A stretch of 54,661 bases of DNA. It comes from CAIYYX01 sp035530135 (GTDB lineage Bacteria > Pseudomonadota > Gammaproteobacteria > Burkholderiales > Rhodocyclaceae). The stretch lies in assembly GCA_035530135.1 (NCBI GenBank), contig DATKVJ010000044.1, positions 1 through 54,661 of the forward strand. Direction: 5' to 3'. Within the stretch, counting starts at the first letter, position 1. Every line of letters begins with the position of its first letter. This document shows positions 16,981 to 24,287 of this stretch, piece after piece. The position numbers and the translations under genes were made by a program. The notes under the pieces were generated by a model. It saw nothing but the letters and a program-made list of their open reading frames with translations, ran no database searches and was not told where the DNA came from.

Positions 16981-17262
16981 ATGATTCATTTCGTATTGCA
17001 CGATGCAAAGGACACCGTCGCCGTCGCCGTGGTCGAAGGCGTCACGGCCGGGCAGGAGCTGACCGGCTGGATCATGGACGAGGACCGGCAGATCAAGGTC
17101 AAGGTGCTGCAGAACATCCCGATCGGGCACAAGATCGCGCTCAAGGACATGGCCGCGGGCGAGACCGTCTTCAAATACGGCATCGACATCGGCCGGGTGG
17201 TGGCGCCGATCAAGGCCGGCGAGCACGCCCACGTGCACAACATCAAGACCAAGCGCTGGTGA
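16981..17262 (+). CDS. suyA: (2R)-sulfolactate sulfo-lyase, small subunit (SuyA-like; UxaA/SAF domain)
   Basis: A 93-residue SAF-domain protein, MIHFVLHDAKDTVAV to HNIKTKRW. It belongs to the small subunits of UxaA-type hydro-lyases (altronate dehydratase N-terminal domain). The pattern VVEGVTAGQELTGWIMDED, NIPIGHKIALKDMAAGETV, KYGIDIGRV and the C-terminal KTKRW agree with SuyA as I recall it. With SuyB it eliminates sulfite from 3-sulfolactate to give pyruvate. The ATG at 16981 follows an AGGAG site. The sulfonate reading is preferred to altronate because of the neighbouring sulfite exporter, slcC- and comC-like genes. First gene of the operon. Confidence 0.8.
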   Translation: MIHFVLHDAKDTVAVAVVEGVTAGQELTGWIMDEDRQIKVKVLQNIPIGHKIALKDMAAGETVFKYGIDIGRVVAPIKAGEHAHVHNIKTKRW

Positions 17263-17314
17263 GTCGGGACGCATTCCCACCAGGCCCACGTTCGAACCAT
17301 TTCAGGATACCCAC

Positions 17315-18484
17315 ATGATTTCCAAAAAAACCACCTTTGCCGGCTACCGGCGCGAGAACGGCCGCGTCGGCGTGCGCAACCACGTCATCATCCTGCCGGT
17401 GGACGACCTGTCCAACGCCGCCGCCGAGGCGGTGGCGCACAACATCAAGGGGGCGATGGCCCTGCCGCACCCCTACGGCCGGCTGCAGTTCGGCGCCGAC
17501 CTCGATCTGCACTTCCGCACCCTGATCGGCACCGGCTCCAACCCCAACGTCGCCGCCGTCGTGGTGATCGGCATCGAGGAGGGCTGGACCCAGCGCGTCG
17601 TCGACGGCATCGCCAAGACCGGCAAGCCGGTGGCCGGCTTCGGCATCGAGCTGCACGGCGACCACGACACCATCATGCGCGCCTCCAAGGCGGCGAAGAG
17701 CTTCGTCCAGGCCGCCTCCGAGGCGCGCCGCGAGGAGTGCCCGATTTCGGAATTGTGGGTGTCGACCAAGTGCGGGGAGTCGGACACCACCTCCGGCTGC
17801 GGCGCGAACCCGACCGTCGGCAATGCCTTCGACAAGCTCTACGAGCTGGGCAGCACCCTGGTGTTCGGCGAGACCACCGAGATCACCGGCGGCGAGAACA
17901 TCGTCGTCCAGCGCTGCCGCACGCCGCAGGTGGCCGAAGCCTTCATGGCCATGTTCAACCGCTATCAGGACACGATCAACCGCCACAAGGTCGATGACCT
18001 CTCCGATTCCCAGCCGACCAAGGGCAACATCGCCGGCGGTCTCACCACCATCGAGGAGAAGGCGCTCGGCAACATCCAGAAGATCGGCAAGAAGTGCCTG
18101 GTCGATGGCGTGCTGGACAAGGCCGAGGTGCCCACCGGACCCGGATTGTGGTTCATGGATTCGTCCTCTGCCGCGGCCGAGATGGTGACCCTGGTCGCCG
18201 CGGCCGGCTTCGCCGTGCATTTCTTTCCCACCGGCCAGGGCAATATCATCGGCAATCCGATCCTGCCGGTCATCAAGATCTCCGCCAACCCGCGCACGGT
18301 GCGCACCATGAGCGAGCACATCGACGTCGATACCTCCGGCCTGCTGCAACGTGAAATAGTGCTGGATCAAGCTGGCGACCAGTTGCTCGAAATGATGCTG
18401 CGCACCGCGAACGGCCGGCTCACCGCCGCGGAAGCGCTCGGACATCGCGAGTTCGTGCTGACCCGTCTATACGAGAGCGCCTGA
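17315..18484 (+). CDS. suyB: (2R)-sulfolactate sulfo-lyase, large subunit (SuyB-like; UxaA family)
   Basis: A 389-residue catalytic subunit. It begins with GYRRENGRVGVRNHVIILPV, the UxaA-family start, and contains IGTGSNPNVAAVVVIGIE, SELWVSTKCGESDTTSGCGA (metal-cluster cysteine region), SDSQPTKGNIAGGLTTIEEK and FPTGQGNIIGNPILPVIKIS. Length matches stand-alone large subunits that pair with a separate small subunit, as in SuyAB, rather than a fused altronate dehydratase. The expected reaction is (R)-3-sulfolactate to pyruvate and sulfite. The start is 52 bp after suyA; 6 bp separate its stop from the next gene. Altronate or galactarate dehydratase is the main alternative; context argues against it. 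Confidence 0.8.
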   Translation: MISKKTTFAGYRRENGRVGVRNHVIILPVDDLSNAAAEAVAHNIKGAMALPHPYGRLQFGADLDLHFRTLIGTGSNPNVAAVVVIGIEEGWTQRVVDGIAKTGKPVAGFGIELHGDHDTIMRASKAAKSFVQAASEARREECPISELWVSTKCGESDTTSGCGANPTVGNAFDKLYELGSTLVFGETTEITGGENIVVQRCRTPQVAEAFMAMFNRYQDTINRHKVDDLSDSQPTKGNIAGGLTTIEEKALGNIQKIGKKCLVDGVLDKAEVPTGPGLWFMDSSSAAAEMVTLVAAAGFAVHFFPTGQGNIIGNPILPVIKISANPRTVRTMSEHIDVDTSGLLQREIVLDQAGDQLLEMMLRTANGRLTAAEALGHREFVLTRLYESA

Positions 18485-18490
18485 GCGTCC

Positions 18491-19249
18491 ATGGTGGCGA
18501 TGGCTGGCGGATTGACCCCGGAGATGGAACCGACGCCTTCGATGCTCGACGTGCGGGTATGGCACGGCGCCGAGCGCGGCGAATTCCGCCATTATCGGGT
18601 GCCGCGCCGGGACAGCCAGACGGTGCTCGACGTCGTCACCCACATCCAGCGCCACCTCGACCCGACGCTCTCCTACCGCTTCGCCTGCCGCGTCGGCATG
18701 TGCGGTTCCTGTGCGATGACGGTCAACGGCGTCGCCCGCTGGACCTGCCGCACCCACGTCGATCAGGTCACCAGCGACGGCCGCCTGGAAATCGCGCCGC
18801 TCGCCCACCTGCCGGTGGTGCGCGACCTGGTGACCGACATGCGGCCCTTCTTCGACAAATGGGCCAAGGCCAAGGGGCGCTTCCAGGGCGGCAGCACGCG
18901 CAGCGATCCGGTGGCCAGGGTGCTGCCGGACACGCCCGAACGCCGGGCGGTGGACGCGGCCATCGAATGCATCGGCTGCGGCGTCTGTTATGCCTCGTGC
19001 GATGTGGTCGGCTGGCTGCCGGACTATCTCGGTCCGGCGGCGTTAAACCGCGCCTGGACGCTGGTCAATGATGTCCGCGACGTCTCGCGCCTGGAGCGTT
19101 TGCGGGCGGTGGCGGAGGCGGGCGGCTGCCTGTCCTGCCACAGCCACACCTCCTGCAGCGAGCGTTGCCCGAAAAAGATCGCGCCCACCGCCGGCATCTC
19201 CGGCCTGAAGCGCGCTTGCGCCCGGGCCGCGCTGGGGGGCGAACTGTGA
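18491..19249 (+). CDS. Complex-II-like iron-sulfur subunit (FrdB/SdhB homolog)
   Basis: A 252-residue electron-transfer subunit with all three cluster motifs: 2Fe-2S (C66, C71, C74, C86), 4Fe-4S (C160, C163, C166, C170 in CIGCGVCYASC) and a 3Fe-4S-type site (C216, C222, C226 in CLSCHSHTSCSERCPKK). The layout is that of succinate dehydrogenase or fumarate reductase. The start at 18491 is uncertain; ATG codons a few residues downstream are possible. The next gene's GTG overlaps its stop. The flavoprotein partner is encoded 5 kb downstream, after the transporter and hydratase genes, which is an unusual order. Probably part of a dedicated enzyme, not the housekeeping complex. Confidence 0.88.
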   Translation: MVAMAGGLTPEMEPTPSMLDVRVWHGAERGEFRHYRVPRRDSQTVLDVVTHIQRHLDPTLSYRFACRVGMCGSCAMTVNGVARWTCRTHVDQVTSDGRLEIAPLAHLPVVRDLVTDMRPFFDKWAKAKGRFQGGSTRSDPVARVLPDTPERRAVDAAIECIGCGVCYASCDVVGWLPDYLGPAALNRAWTLVNDVRDVSRLERLRAVAEAGGCLSCHSHTSCSERCPKKIAPTAGISGLKRACARAALGGEL

Positions 19250-19587
19250 CCCCGGCCCGGCGCGACACGCTGTTCTGGCTGGCCCAGCGAACGAGCGCCG
19301 CGGTACTGGCGTTGTGCCTGCTGGTGCACCTGGCGGTCATCATCTACGCGGTGCGGAGCGGATTGACGGCCGCAGAAATCCTCGGGCGGACGCGCGGCAA
19401 CGCCCCGCTCGCTGCCTTCTACGGCGTGTTCGTTATCGCGGTCAGCGTCCATGCGCCGCTCGGCCTGCGCGCCATCCTCTCCGAATGGACGCTCTGGCGG
19501 AGTCGCAGCCAGACTTGGGCGATGGCCGCTCTCGCCGTGCTGCTGTTCGGTCTGGGCATGCGCGCGGTGTGGGCGGTGGTGCAATGA
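19246..19587 (+). CDS. Complex-II-like membrane anchor subunit 1
   Basis: A 113-residue hydrophobic protein with three predicted transmembrane helices (about 14-34, 52-75, 88-110). The first helix reads QRTSAAVLALCLLVHLAVII, a variant of the SdhC signature (H/Q)RxSG...H, and the second carries VSVHAPLGLRAIL; the two His are candidate heme ligands. The GTG at 19246 overlaps the stop of the iron-sulfur gene and the stop overlaps the next start (ATGA), so the three subunits are translationally coupled. It would anchor the complex and connect it to the quinone pool. Confidence 0.78.
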   Translation: MTPARRDTLFWLAQRTSAAVLALCLLVHLAVIIYAVRSGLTAAEILGRTRGNAPLAAFYGVFVIAVSVHAPLGLRAILSEWTLWRSRSQTWAMAALAVLLFGLGMRAVWAVVQ

Positions 19588-19943
19588 GCCCGATCGTCAG
19601 CCACGGCTATCGCGCCCGCCACCATCCGGCTTATTGGGCCTTCTTGGTGCACCGCATCTCCGGCCTGGCGCTGACCCTGTTTCTGCCGCTGCACTTCCTG
19701 GTGCTGGGACAGGCGCTGCGCGGCGAGGCGGCGCTCGACGGCTTGCTGCGCTGGAGCCAGAATCCGCTGCTGAAGGTGGCGGAGACCCTGCTGGTGACCG
19801 CGGCGGCTGCCCATCTCGCCGGCGGCCTGCGCCTGCTGGTGCTGGAAGGGGCCTCCTGGCGCGGTCCGCGCAAGGACCTGGCGGCACTCGCCGCCGGCGT
19901 CTCGCTGGCGCTGGCCTTGCTGTTCGCACTGGCGGTGTTGTGA
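19584..19943 (+). CDS. Complex-II-like membrane anchor subunit 2 (SdhC-type cytochrome b)
   Basis: A 119-residue protein with three transmembrane helices. The segment HPAYWAFLVHRISGLALTLF followed by LPLHFLVLGQAL is the clearest SdhC signature here (HRxSG with a downstream His, quinone and heme site). A second His lies in AAAHLAGGLRLLVLEG. It resembles the preceding subunit in layout, as expected for the two anchors of a complex-II-like enzyme. Translation is coupled by an ATGA overlap with the upstream gene. An 89-bp gap with a hairpin follows before the transporter genes. Confidence 0.82.
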   Translation: MSPIVSHGYRARHHPAYWAFLVHRISGLALTLFLPLHFLVLGQALRGEAALDGLLRWSQNPLLKVAETLLVTAAAAHLAGGLRLLVLEGASWRGPRKDLAALAAGVSLALALLFALAVL

Positions 19944-19986
19944 TGAAAAACTGGATCATGAGTTCAAGCAGGTGAACTAATACCGA

Positions 19987-20005
19987 CGGCGGACGGATTC
20001 CGCCG
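19987..20005 (+). other. Short hairpin upstream of the binding-protein gene
   Basis: CGGCGGA and TCCGCCG form a 7-bp stem around a 5-base loop in the 89-bp gap between the anchor genes and the binding-protein gene. No T-run follows, so it is not a typical intrinsic terminator. It may be an mRNA stabilising or processing site ahead of a highly expressed binding protein. Confidence 0.35.
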
Positions 20006-20032
20006 GACATAAAAATCTAAGGAGGAGATGAA

Positions 20033-21028
20033 ATGAAACGCTTGTTTCTATTGGCGGCAACCACAGTGCTGGGCATCACCACGGTGCACGCCGAAGTGAG
20101 TAGGCTCAGTGTCGCTCAGGAGTATGGCGTCAGCTATCTGCCGCTCCTGGTCATGGAAGATCAGCATTTGATCGAGAAGGAAGCCAAAGAGGCCGGCATC
20201 AAGAACCTCAAGGTCACCTGGGACAAGTTCGCCGGCGGCAACGTCATGAACGATGGCCTGCTGTCCAACAGCCTGGACATCGCCTCCGGCGGTGTCGGCC
20301 CATTTGTCAAGCTCTGGGCCAAGACCCGCAGCAATTATGACGTCAAGGCGATCGCTGCGCTCAACATCATGCCGCTCTACCTCAACAGCGATAACCCGGC
20401 GGTCAAATCGATCAAGGACTTCACCGCCAAGGACAAGATCGCCCTGCCGGCGGTCAAGGTGTCGATCCAGGCGGTGACCCTGCAAATGGCGGCGGAGCAG
20501 GCCTTCGGCCCGGGCCAGCAGAACAAGCTGGATTCCCTGACGGTCTCGATGAGCCATCCGGACGGCATGGCCGCGCTGCTCTCGGGCAAGAGCGAGATAA
20601 CGGCCCATTTCACCTCGCCGCCCTTCCAGTACCAGGAACTCGCCGACCCGAAGGTCCACACCGTGCTCAATTCCTACGATGTCTTGGGGGGGCCGGCGAC
20701 CTTCAACCTGGTGTGGACCACCGAGAAGTTCCGCGCGCAGAACCCCAAGGTCTATGCCGCTTTCGTGAAGGCGCTGAACGAGTCGATCGCCATGATCAAC
20801 AAGGACAAGAAATGGGCGGCCGAGCTCTACCTGCGCACCTCGAAGAACAAGAGCTCGGTCGCCGACATCCTGAAAATACTCAACGATCCTCAGGTCGTCT
20901 ACACGACCACGCCGCAGAACGTCATGAAATACGTCAATTTCATGTACAAGACCAAGTCCATCGACGTCATGCCGAAGTCGTGGAAGGACCTGTTCTTCCC
21001 CGAGGTGCAGAACCAGTCGGGTAGCTGA
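20033..21028 (+). CDS. NitT/TauT-family ABC transporter substrate-binding protein
   Basis: A 331-residue periplasmic protein. The signal peptide is MKRLFLLAATTVLGITTVHA with likely cleavage after HA. The mature part has the SsuA/TauA/NMT1-like pattern: YGVSYLPLLVMEDQHLIEKE, GGNVMNDGLLSNSLDIASGG, MNDG motif, and HPDGMAALLSGKSEITAHFT. Family members bind aliphatic sulfonates, nitrate or pyrimidine precursors. Within this cluster a C3 sulfonate such as sulfolactate or 3-sulfopropionate is the likely ligand (inference). A strong AAGGAGGAG ribosome binding site precedes the ATG, and a strong hairpin follows the gene, as is common for binding-protein genes made in excess of their ABC partners. Confidence 0.87.
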   Translation: MKRLFLLAATTVLGITTVHAEVSRLSVAQEYGVSYLPLLVMEDQHLIEKEAKEAGIKNLKVTWDKFAGGNVMNDGLLSNSLDIASGGVGPFVKLWAKTRSNYDVKAIAALNIMPLYLNSDNPAVKSIKDFTAKDKIALPAVKVSIQAVTLQMAAEQAFGPGQQNKLDSLTVSMSHPDGMAALLSGKSEITAHFTSPPFQYQELADPKVHTVLNSYDVLGGPATFNLVWTTEKFRAQNPKVYAAFVKALNESIAMINKDKKWAAELYLRTSKNKSSVADILKILNDPQVVYTTTPQNVMKYVNFMYKTKSIDVMPKSWKDLFFPEVQNQSGS

Positions 21029-21034
21029 TCTGCG

Positions 21035-21067
21035 GCAGCCAGCGGGGGCCGAGTCCCCGCTGGCTGC
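21035..21067 (+). terminator. Strong hairpin after the binding-protein gene (attenuator/terminator)
   Basis: A perfect 13-bp GC-rich stem (arms 21035-21047 and 21055-21067) with a 7-base loop, followed within a few bases by TTTT (21074-21077). It lies 7 bp past the binding-protein stop and before the ATPase start. It probably causes partial termination or protects the upstream mRNA 3' end, so the binding protein would be made in excess while some transcription continues. Confidence 0.7.
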
Positions 21068-21103
21068 AACCTGTTTTCCATGCGCTCGCTTCCGGAGGTG
21101 GTA

Positions 21104-21907
21104 ATGACGAGCACCCAGAGTCAGGGGAGTGCGCCGCTGCTAGACGTACGCGGCGTCACCCTGCAGTACAAGACCAAGGAACACCTGGTGACCGCGACCT
21201 ACCGCGTCGATTTCCAGGTGTTCAAGTCCGACCGCTACATCCTGCTCGGCCCCTCGGGCTGCGGCAAATCGACGCTGTTGAAGGCGGTCGGCGGCTATCT
21301 CGCGCCCACCGAGGGCGAGATCAGGCTCAAGGGCGCGGTGGTGACCAAGCCGGGTCCCGACCGGATGATGGTGTTTCAGGAATTCGACCAGTTGCTGCCG
21401 TGGAAGACCGTGAAGGAAAACGTCATGTTCCCGCTGCTCTCCTCGGGCAAGGCTGCCGGCCGGGCGGCGGAAGAGAAGGCGATGCAATACATCGAGAAGG
21501 TCAAGCTGTCCCAGTTCGCCGACCACCACCCGCACATGCTCTCCGGCGGTATGAAGCAGCGCGTGGCGATCGCCCGCGGCATGGCCATGGAGCCCGACGT
21601 GCTGCTGATGGACGAGCCCTTCGCGGCGCTCGATGCGCTGACCCGGCGGAAGATGCAGGAAGAGCTGCTGCAGTTGTGGGACGACACCCACTTCACCGTC
21701 ATCTTCGTCACCCACTCGATCCCCGAGGCGATCAAGATCGGCAGCCGCATCCTGCTGCTCTCGCCGCATCCCGGACAGGTCAAGGCCGAGCTCGCCAGCG
21801 TGCCGCGCGACCGGCTCGAAACGCAGGCCCACGAGGCGCTGGCGGCGACGATCCACGACATGTTGTTCGCCGATCAGGTCGAGGAGCAGGAGGTGCATCA
21901 TGTCTAG
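21104..21907 (+). CDS. ABC transporter ATP-binding protein (NitT/TauT type)
   Basis: A 267-residue ATPase with Walker A GPSGCGKST, the Q-loop in FQEFDQLLPWKTV, signature LSGGMKQRVAIARGMA, Walker B VLLMDEPFAALDALT and the switch His in FVTHSIPEA. It is closest in pattern to SsuB/TauB/NrtD. I chose the ATG at 21104 because GGAGGTGG lies just before it; an ATG at 21080 is in frame but lies closer to the hairpin. It overlaps the permease gene by 8 bp. It would power uptake of the ligand of the preceding binding protein. Confidence 0.92.
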   Translation: MTSTQSQGSAPLLDVRGVTLQYKTKEHLVTATYRVDFQVFKSDRYILLGPSGCGKSTLLKAVGGYLAPTEGEIRLKGAVVTKPGPDRMMVFQEFDQLLPWKTVKENVMFPLLSSGKAAGRAAEEKAMQYIEKVKLSQFADHHPHMLSGGMKQRVAIARGMAMEPDVLLMDEPFAALDALTRRKMQEELLQLWDDTHFTVIFVTHSIPEAIKIGSRILLLSPHPGQVKAELASVPRDRLETQAHEALAATIHDMLFADQVEEQEVHHV

Positions 21908-22778
21908 CAAGGATTCGATCCTGATAGCCCGGCCGGAGATCCATCGCGTGCCGGTCGATTCATCGGCCTTCGGCGTCGTGGAAAAGCCCCTGTCCACCGT
22001 CGAGAAGCTGTTCGGAAATCCCGCCCTGCGCAAGACGCTGATCCTGATCGTGCTGGCCTTGGTCTGGGAGATCGGGGCGCGGATGTTGAACAGCGAATTG
22101 CTGTTTCCGACCTTCATCGCTACCTTGACCGCCTTCTTCAAGGGCATCGTCAGCGGCGAGCTGATGCGCCACGTCTGGGTCTCGCTCAAGGTGCTGCTCA
22201 TCGGCTACGCGCTGGGGATCCTGATCGCGGCACTGCTCACCGGGATAGGCATCGTCTCGCGGGTGGGCAACGACATCCTGGAGACCCTGACCGCGATGTT
22301 CAACCCGTTGCCGGCCATCGCGCTCCTGCCGATCGCGCTGATCTGGTTCGGCCTGGGCAACGCCAGCCTGATCGCGGTGCTGGTGCATTCGGTGGTCTGG
22401 GCGGTGGCGCTCAACACCCACTCGGGCTTCCGCTCGGTCTCAGGCACGCTGCGCATGGTCGGCAAGAACTATGGCCTGGGCGGGTTTTCCTACGTCGCGA
22501 AAATCCTCATTCCGGCCGCCTTCCCGAGCATCCTGACCGGCCTGAAGATCGGCTGGGCCTTCGCCTGGCGCACGCTGATCGCATCGGAACTGGTGTTCGG
22601 CGTCAGCTCCGGCTCCGGCGGCCTGGGCTGGTACATCTACGAGAACAAGAACGAGTTGGACATTCCCAAGGTGTTCGCCGGGCTGCTCACGGTGATCCTG
22701 ATCGGTCTCTTGGTCGAGAACCTGATCTTCCGCGTGGTCGAAAACGGGACGGTACGCAAATGGGGCATGCAGCACTAA
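21900..22778 (+). CDS. ABC transporter permease (SsuC/TauC type)
   Basis: A 292-residue inner-membrane protein. A cytoplasmic N-terminal stretch of about 45 residues precedes five to six helices. The EAA coupling motif appears as LRMVGKNYGLGGFSYVAKIL followed by IPAAFPSILTGLKIGWAFAW. The helices and the motif PLPAIALLPIALIWFGLGN are typical of SsuC/TauC permeases. It overlaps the ATPase gene, and 19 bp separate it from the hydratase alpha gene, so transport and catabolism are one transcription unit. Confidence 0.92.
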   Translation: MSSKDSILIARPEIHRVPVDSSAFGVVEKPLSTVEKLFGNPALRKTLILIVLALVWEIGARMLNSELLFPTFIATLTAFFKGIVSGELMRHVWVSLKVLLIGYALGILIAALLTGIGIVSRVGNDILETLTAMFNPLPAIALLPIALIWFGLGNASLIAVLVHSVVWAVALNTHSGFRSVSGTLRMVGKNYGLGGFSYVAKILIPAAFPSILTGLKIGWAFAWRTLIASELVFGVSSGSGGLGWYIYENKNELDIPKVFAGLLTVILIGLLVENLIFRVVENGTVRKWGMQH

Positions 22779-22797
22779 ACGGGCGGGAGCGGGACGC

Positions 22798-23673
22798 ATG
22801 AATATCGATTTGTCCTCCGTGGAGGAAGCGGCGCGCGAGCTCTATATCCGCGCCCTGAAGATGCTGCCCCCGGACGTCAAGCAGGGCATCGCCCGCCTGG
22901 CGCGGGATGAGACCGCGCCCGCCGCGAAGAGCGTGCTGGCCACCATGCTCACCAACATCACGGTCGCCGAAGACACCGACAACCTGCTCTGCCAGGATAC
23001 CGGCATCCCCATCTACAACGTCCTGATCGGGCGCGGCGTCGCGGTCGATGGCCACGGCCTCAAGGAGGCGATCCGCCGCGGCTGCGAGCGCGCGACGCGC
23101 GAGCATCCGCTGCGTTCCTCGGTGGTGCATCCGCTCACCCGGAAGAACCAGCACAGCTCCTGCGGGCCCGGGGTGCCGGTGATCCACATCGACTTCACCG
23201 ATGCAGCCGATCTGATGGAGATCGAGATGATCCCCAAGGGCAGCGGTTCGGAGAACAACTCCTGGCTCAGGATGGCGATCCCCGCCGAGGGCGTCGCAGC
23301 GATCAAGACCTTCGTCGTCGATTGCGTCCTCGAAGCCGGCGGCAAGACCTGCCCGCCGACCATCGTCGGCGTCGGCATCGGCGGCACCTCCGACCTGTGC
23401 GTGGCGCTGGCCAAGCGTGCCGCGACCCGGCCGCTGGGGACGCGCTGCCCCGATCCCGAGGGCGCCGAACTCGAGGCGGCGCTCGGCGCCGCGGTCAATC
23501 GCCTGGGCATCGGCGCCCAGGGACTGGGCGGAGACGCCACCGCCTTTGCCGTCCATGTGGAATTGGCGGCGACGCACATCACCATGAATCCGGTGGCGGT
23601 GAACATGCAATGCCACTCCGCGCGCCGCGCGCGCGCGAGCTTCACGCCGCAAGGCATAGCCTACGGATACTGA
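22798..23673 (+). CDS. Class-I-fumarase/tartrate-dehydratase-like hydro-lyase, alpha subunit
   Basis: A 291-residue iron-sulfur subunit. The three cysteines that hold the catalytic 4Fe-4S cluster are C65 (LLCQDTGIPIYNV), C122 (HSSCGPGVPVIH) and C185 (GGKTCPPTIVGVGIGGTSD). MIPKGSGSENNSWLRM matches the class I fumarase/TtdA family. Separate alpha and beta genes are typical of TtdAB and of two-subunit fumarases. Family members add water across, or remove it from, fumarate-like substrates. Between a complex-II-like enzyme and sulfolactate genes, hydration of 3-sulfoacrylate to 3-sulfolactate (or the reverse) is the proposed reaction. Fumarate and tartrate remain alternatives. Confidence 0.85.
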   Translation: MNIDLSSVEEAARELYIRALKMLPPDVKQGIARLARDETAPAAKSVLATMLTNITVAEDTDNLLCQDTGIPIYNVLIGRGVAVDGHGLKEAIRRGCERATREHPLRSSVVHPLTRKNQHSSCGPGVPVIHIDFTDAADLMEIEMIPKGSGSENNSWLRMAIPAEGVAAIKTFVVDCVLEAGGKTCPPTIVGVGIGGTSDLCVALAKRAATRPLGTRCPDPEGAELEAALGAAVNRLGIGAQGLGGDATAFAVHVELAATHITMNPVAVNMQCHSARRARASFTPQGIAYGY

Positions 23674-23674
23674 C

Positions 23675-24286
23675 ATGGCCCACTACGAGCTTTCCACCCC
23701 GGTCGACGAGGCCGCCATCCGCGAGCTGCGGGTCAATGACACGGTGAGCCTGCAGCACACCCTGTTCGGCATCCGCGACGCGACCCAGATCGCGATGTTC
23801 GACCGCGGCCGCAAGACCCGCTTCGACCTCGCCGGCCACGCGGTGATCCACACCGCGCCGAACGTGCGCAAGGTCGAGCCCTGCGCGGAATATCCCGCCG
23901 GCTACGCGCCGGTGTGCATCGGCACCACCACCTCGGCGCGGATGGAGCGCTTCACGCGGCCGCTGATGAGCCAATACGGGGTGCGCATGATCGTCGGCAA
24001 GGGTGGGCTGCTCGCTGATTCCCTCGCCGCGTTCAAGGAGCTGGGCGGCGTCTATCTGGCCATCGTCGGCGGCACCGCGGCCCTGGAGACCACCTGGATC
24101 GAGGCGATCGAGGACGTGGATCTGGACGACCTCAATCCCGAGTCGCTGTGGAAGTTCCGCATCCGCGATTTCGGACCCCTGCTGGTGGCCATGGACAGCC
24201 ACGGCGGCAGCCTCTACGAGATCGTGCGCCAGGATGCCCGGGCGCGTCGGGCGGCGGTGCTGGCAGATCTCGGCGTAGCCAACTGA
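23675..24286 (+). CDS. Class-I-fumarase/tartrate-dehydratase-like hydro-lyase, beta subunit
   Basis: A 203-residue swivelling-domain subunit. It keeps the substrate-binding motifs CIGTTTSARMERF (80-93) and VGKGGL (107-112), and a late ESLWKFRIRDFGPLLVAMDS as in TtdB. One region differs: TtdB and fumarases have RDxxH near residue 35, whereas here the sequence is RDATQIAMFDRG, with Gln where the His is expected. That change lies in a conserved N-terminal element and may reflect a different substrate. It starts 1 bp after the alpha gene stop and ends 1 bp before the flavoprotein gene. Confidence 0.83.
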   Translation: MAHYELSTPVDEAAIRELRVNDTVSLQHTLFGIRDATQIAMFDRGRKTRFDLAGHAVIHTAPNVRKVEPCAEYPAGYAPVCIGTTTSARMERFTRPLMSQYGVRMIVGKGGLLADSLAAFKELGGVYLAIVGGTAALETTWIEAIEDVDLDDLNPESLWKFRIRDFGPLLVAMDSHGGSLYEIVRQDARARRAAVLADLGVAN

Positions 24287-24287
24287 G

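Noticed and set aside
16981..18484. Altronate or galactarate dehydratase (UxaA family) as the function of the two genes.
   Set aside because: The split small and large subunits fit, but neighbours are a sulfite-type exporter, SlcC- and ComC-like dehydrogenases and a sulfonate-type importer, with no hexuronate genes nearby.
19943..19975. 10-residue leader peptide after the anchor genes.
   Set aside because: No ribosome binding site or attenuator logic. The nearby hairpin alone is reported.
22798..24286. Housekeeping fumarase or L-tartrate dehydratase.
   Set aside because: The family fits, but the position between the importer and a modified complex-II flavoprotein, in the same run as suyAB, points to a dedicated role. 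Not excluded biochemically.
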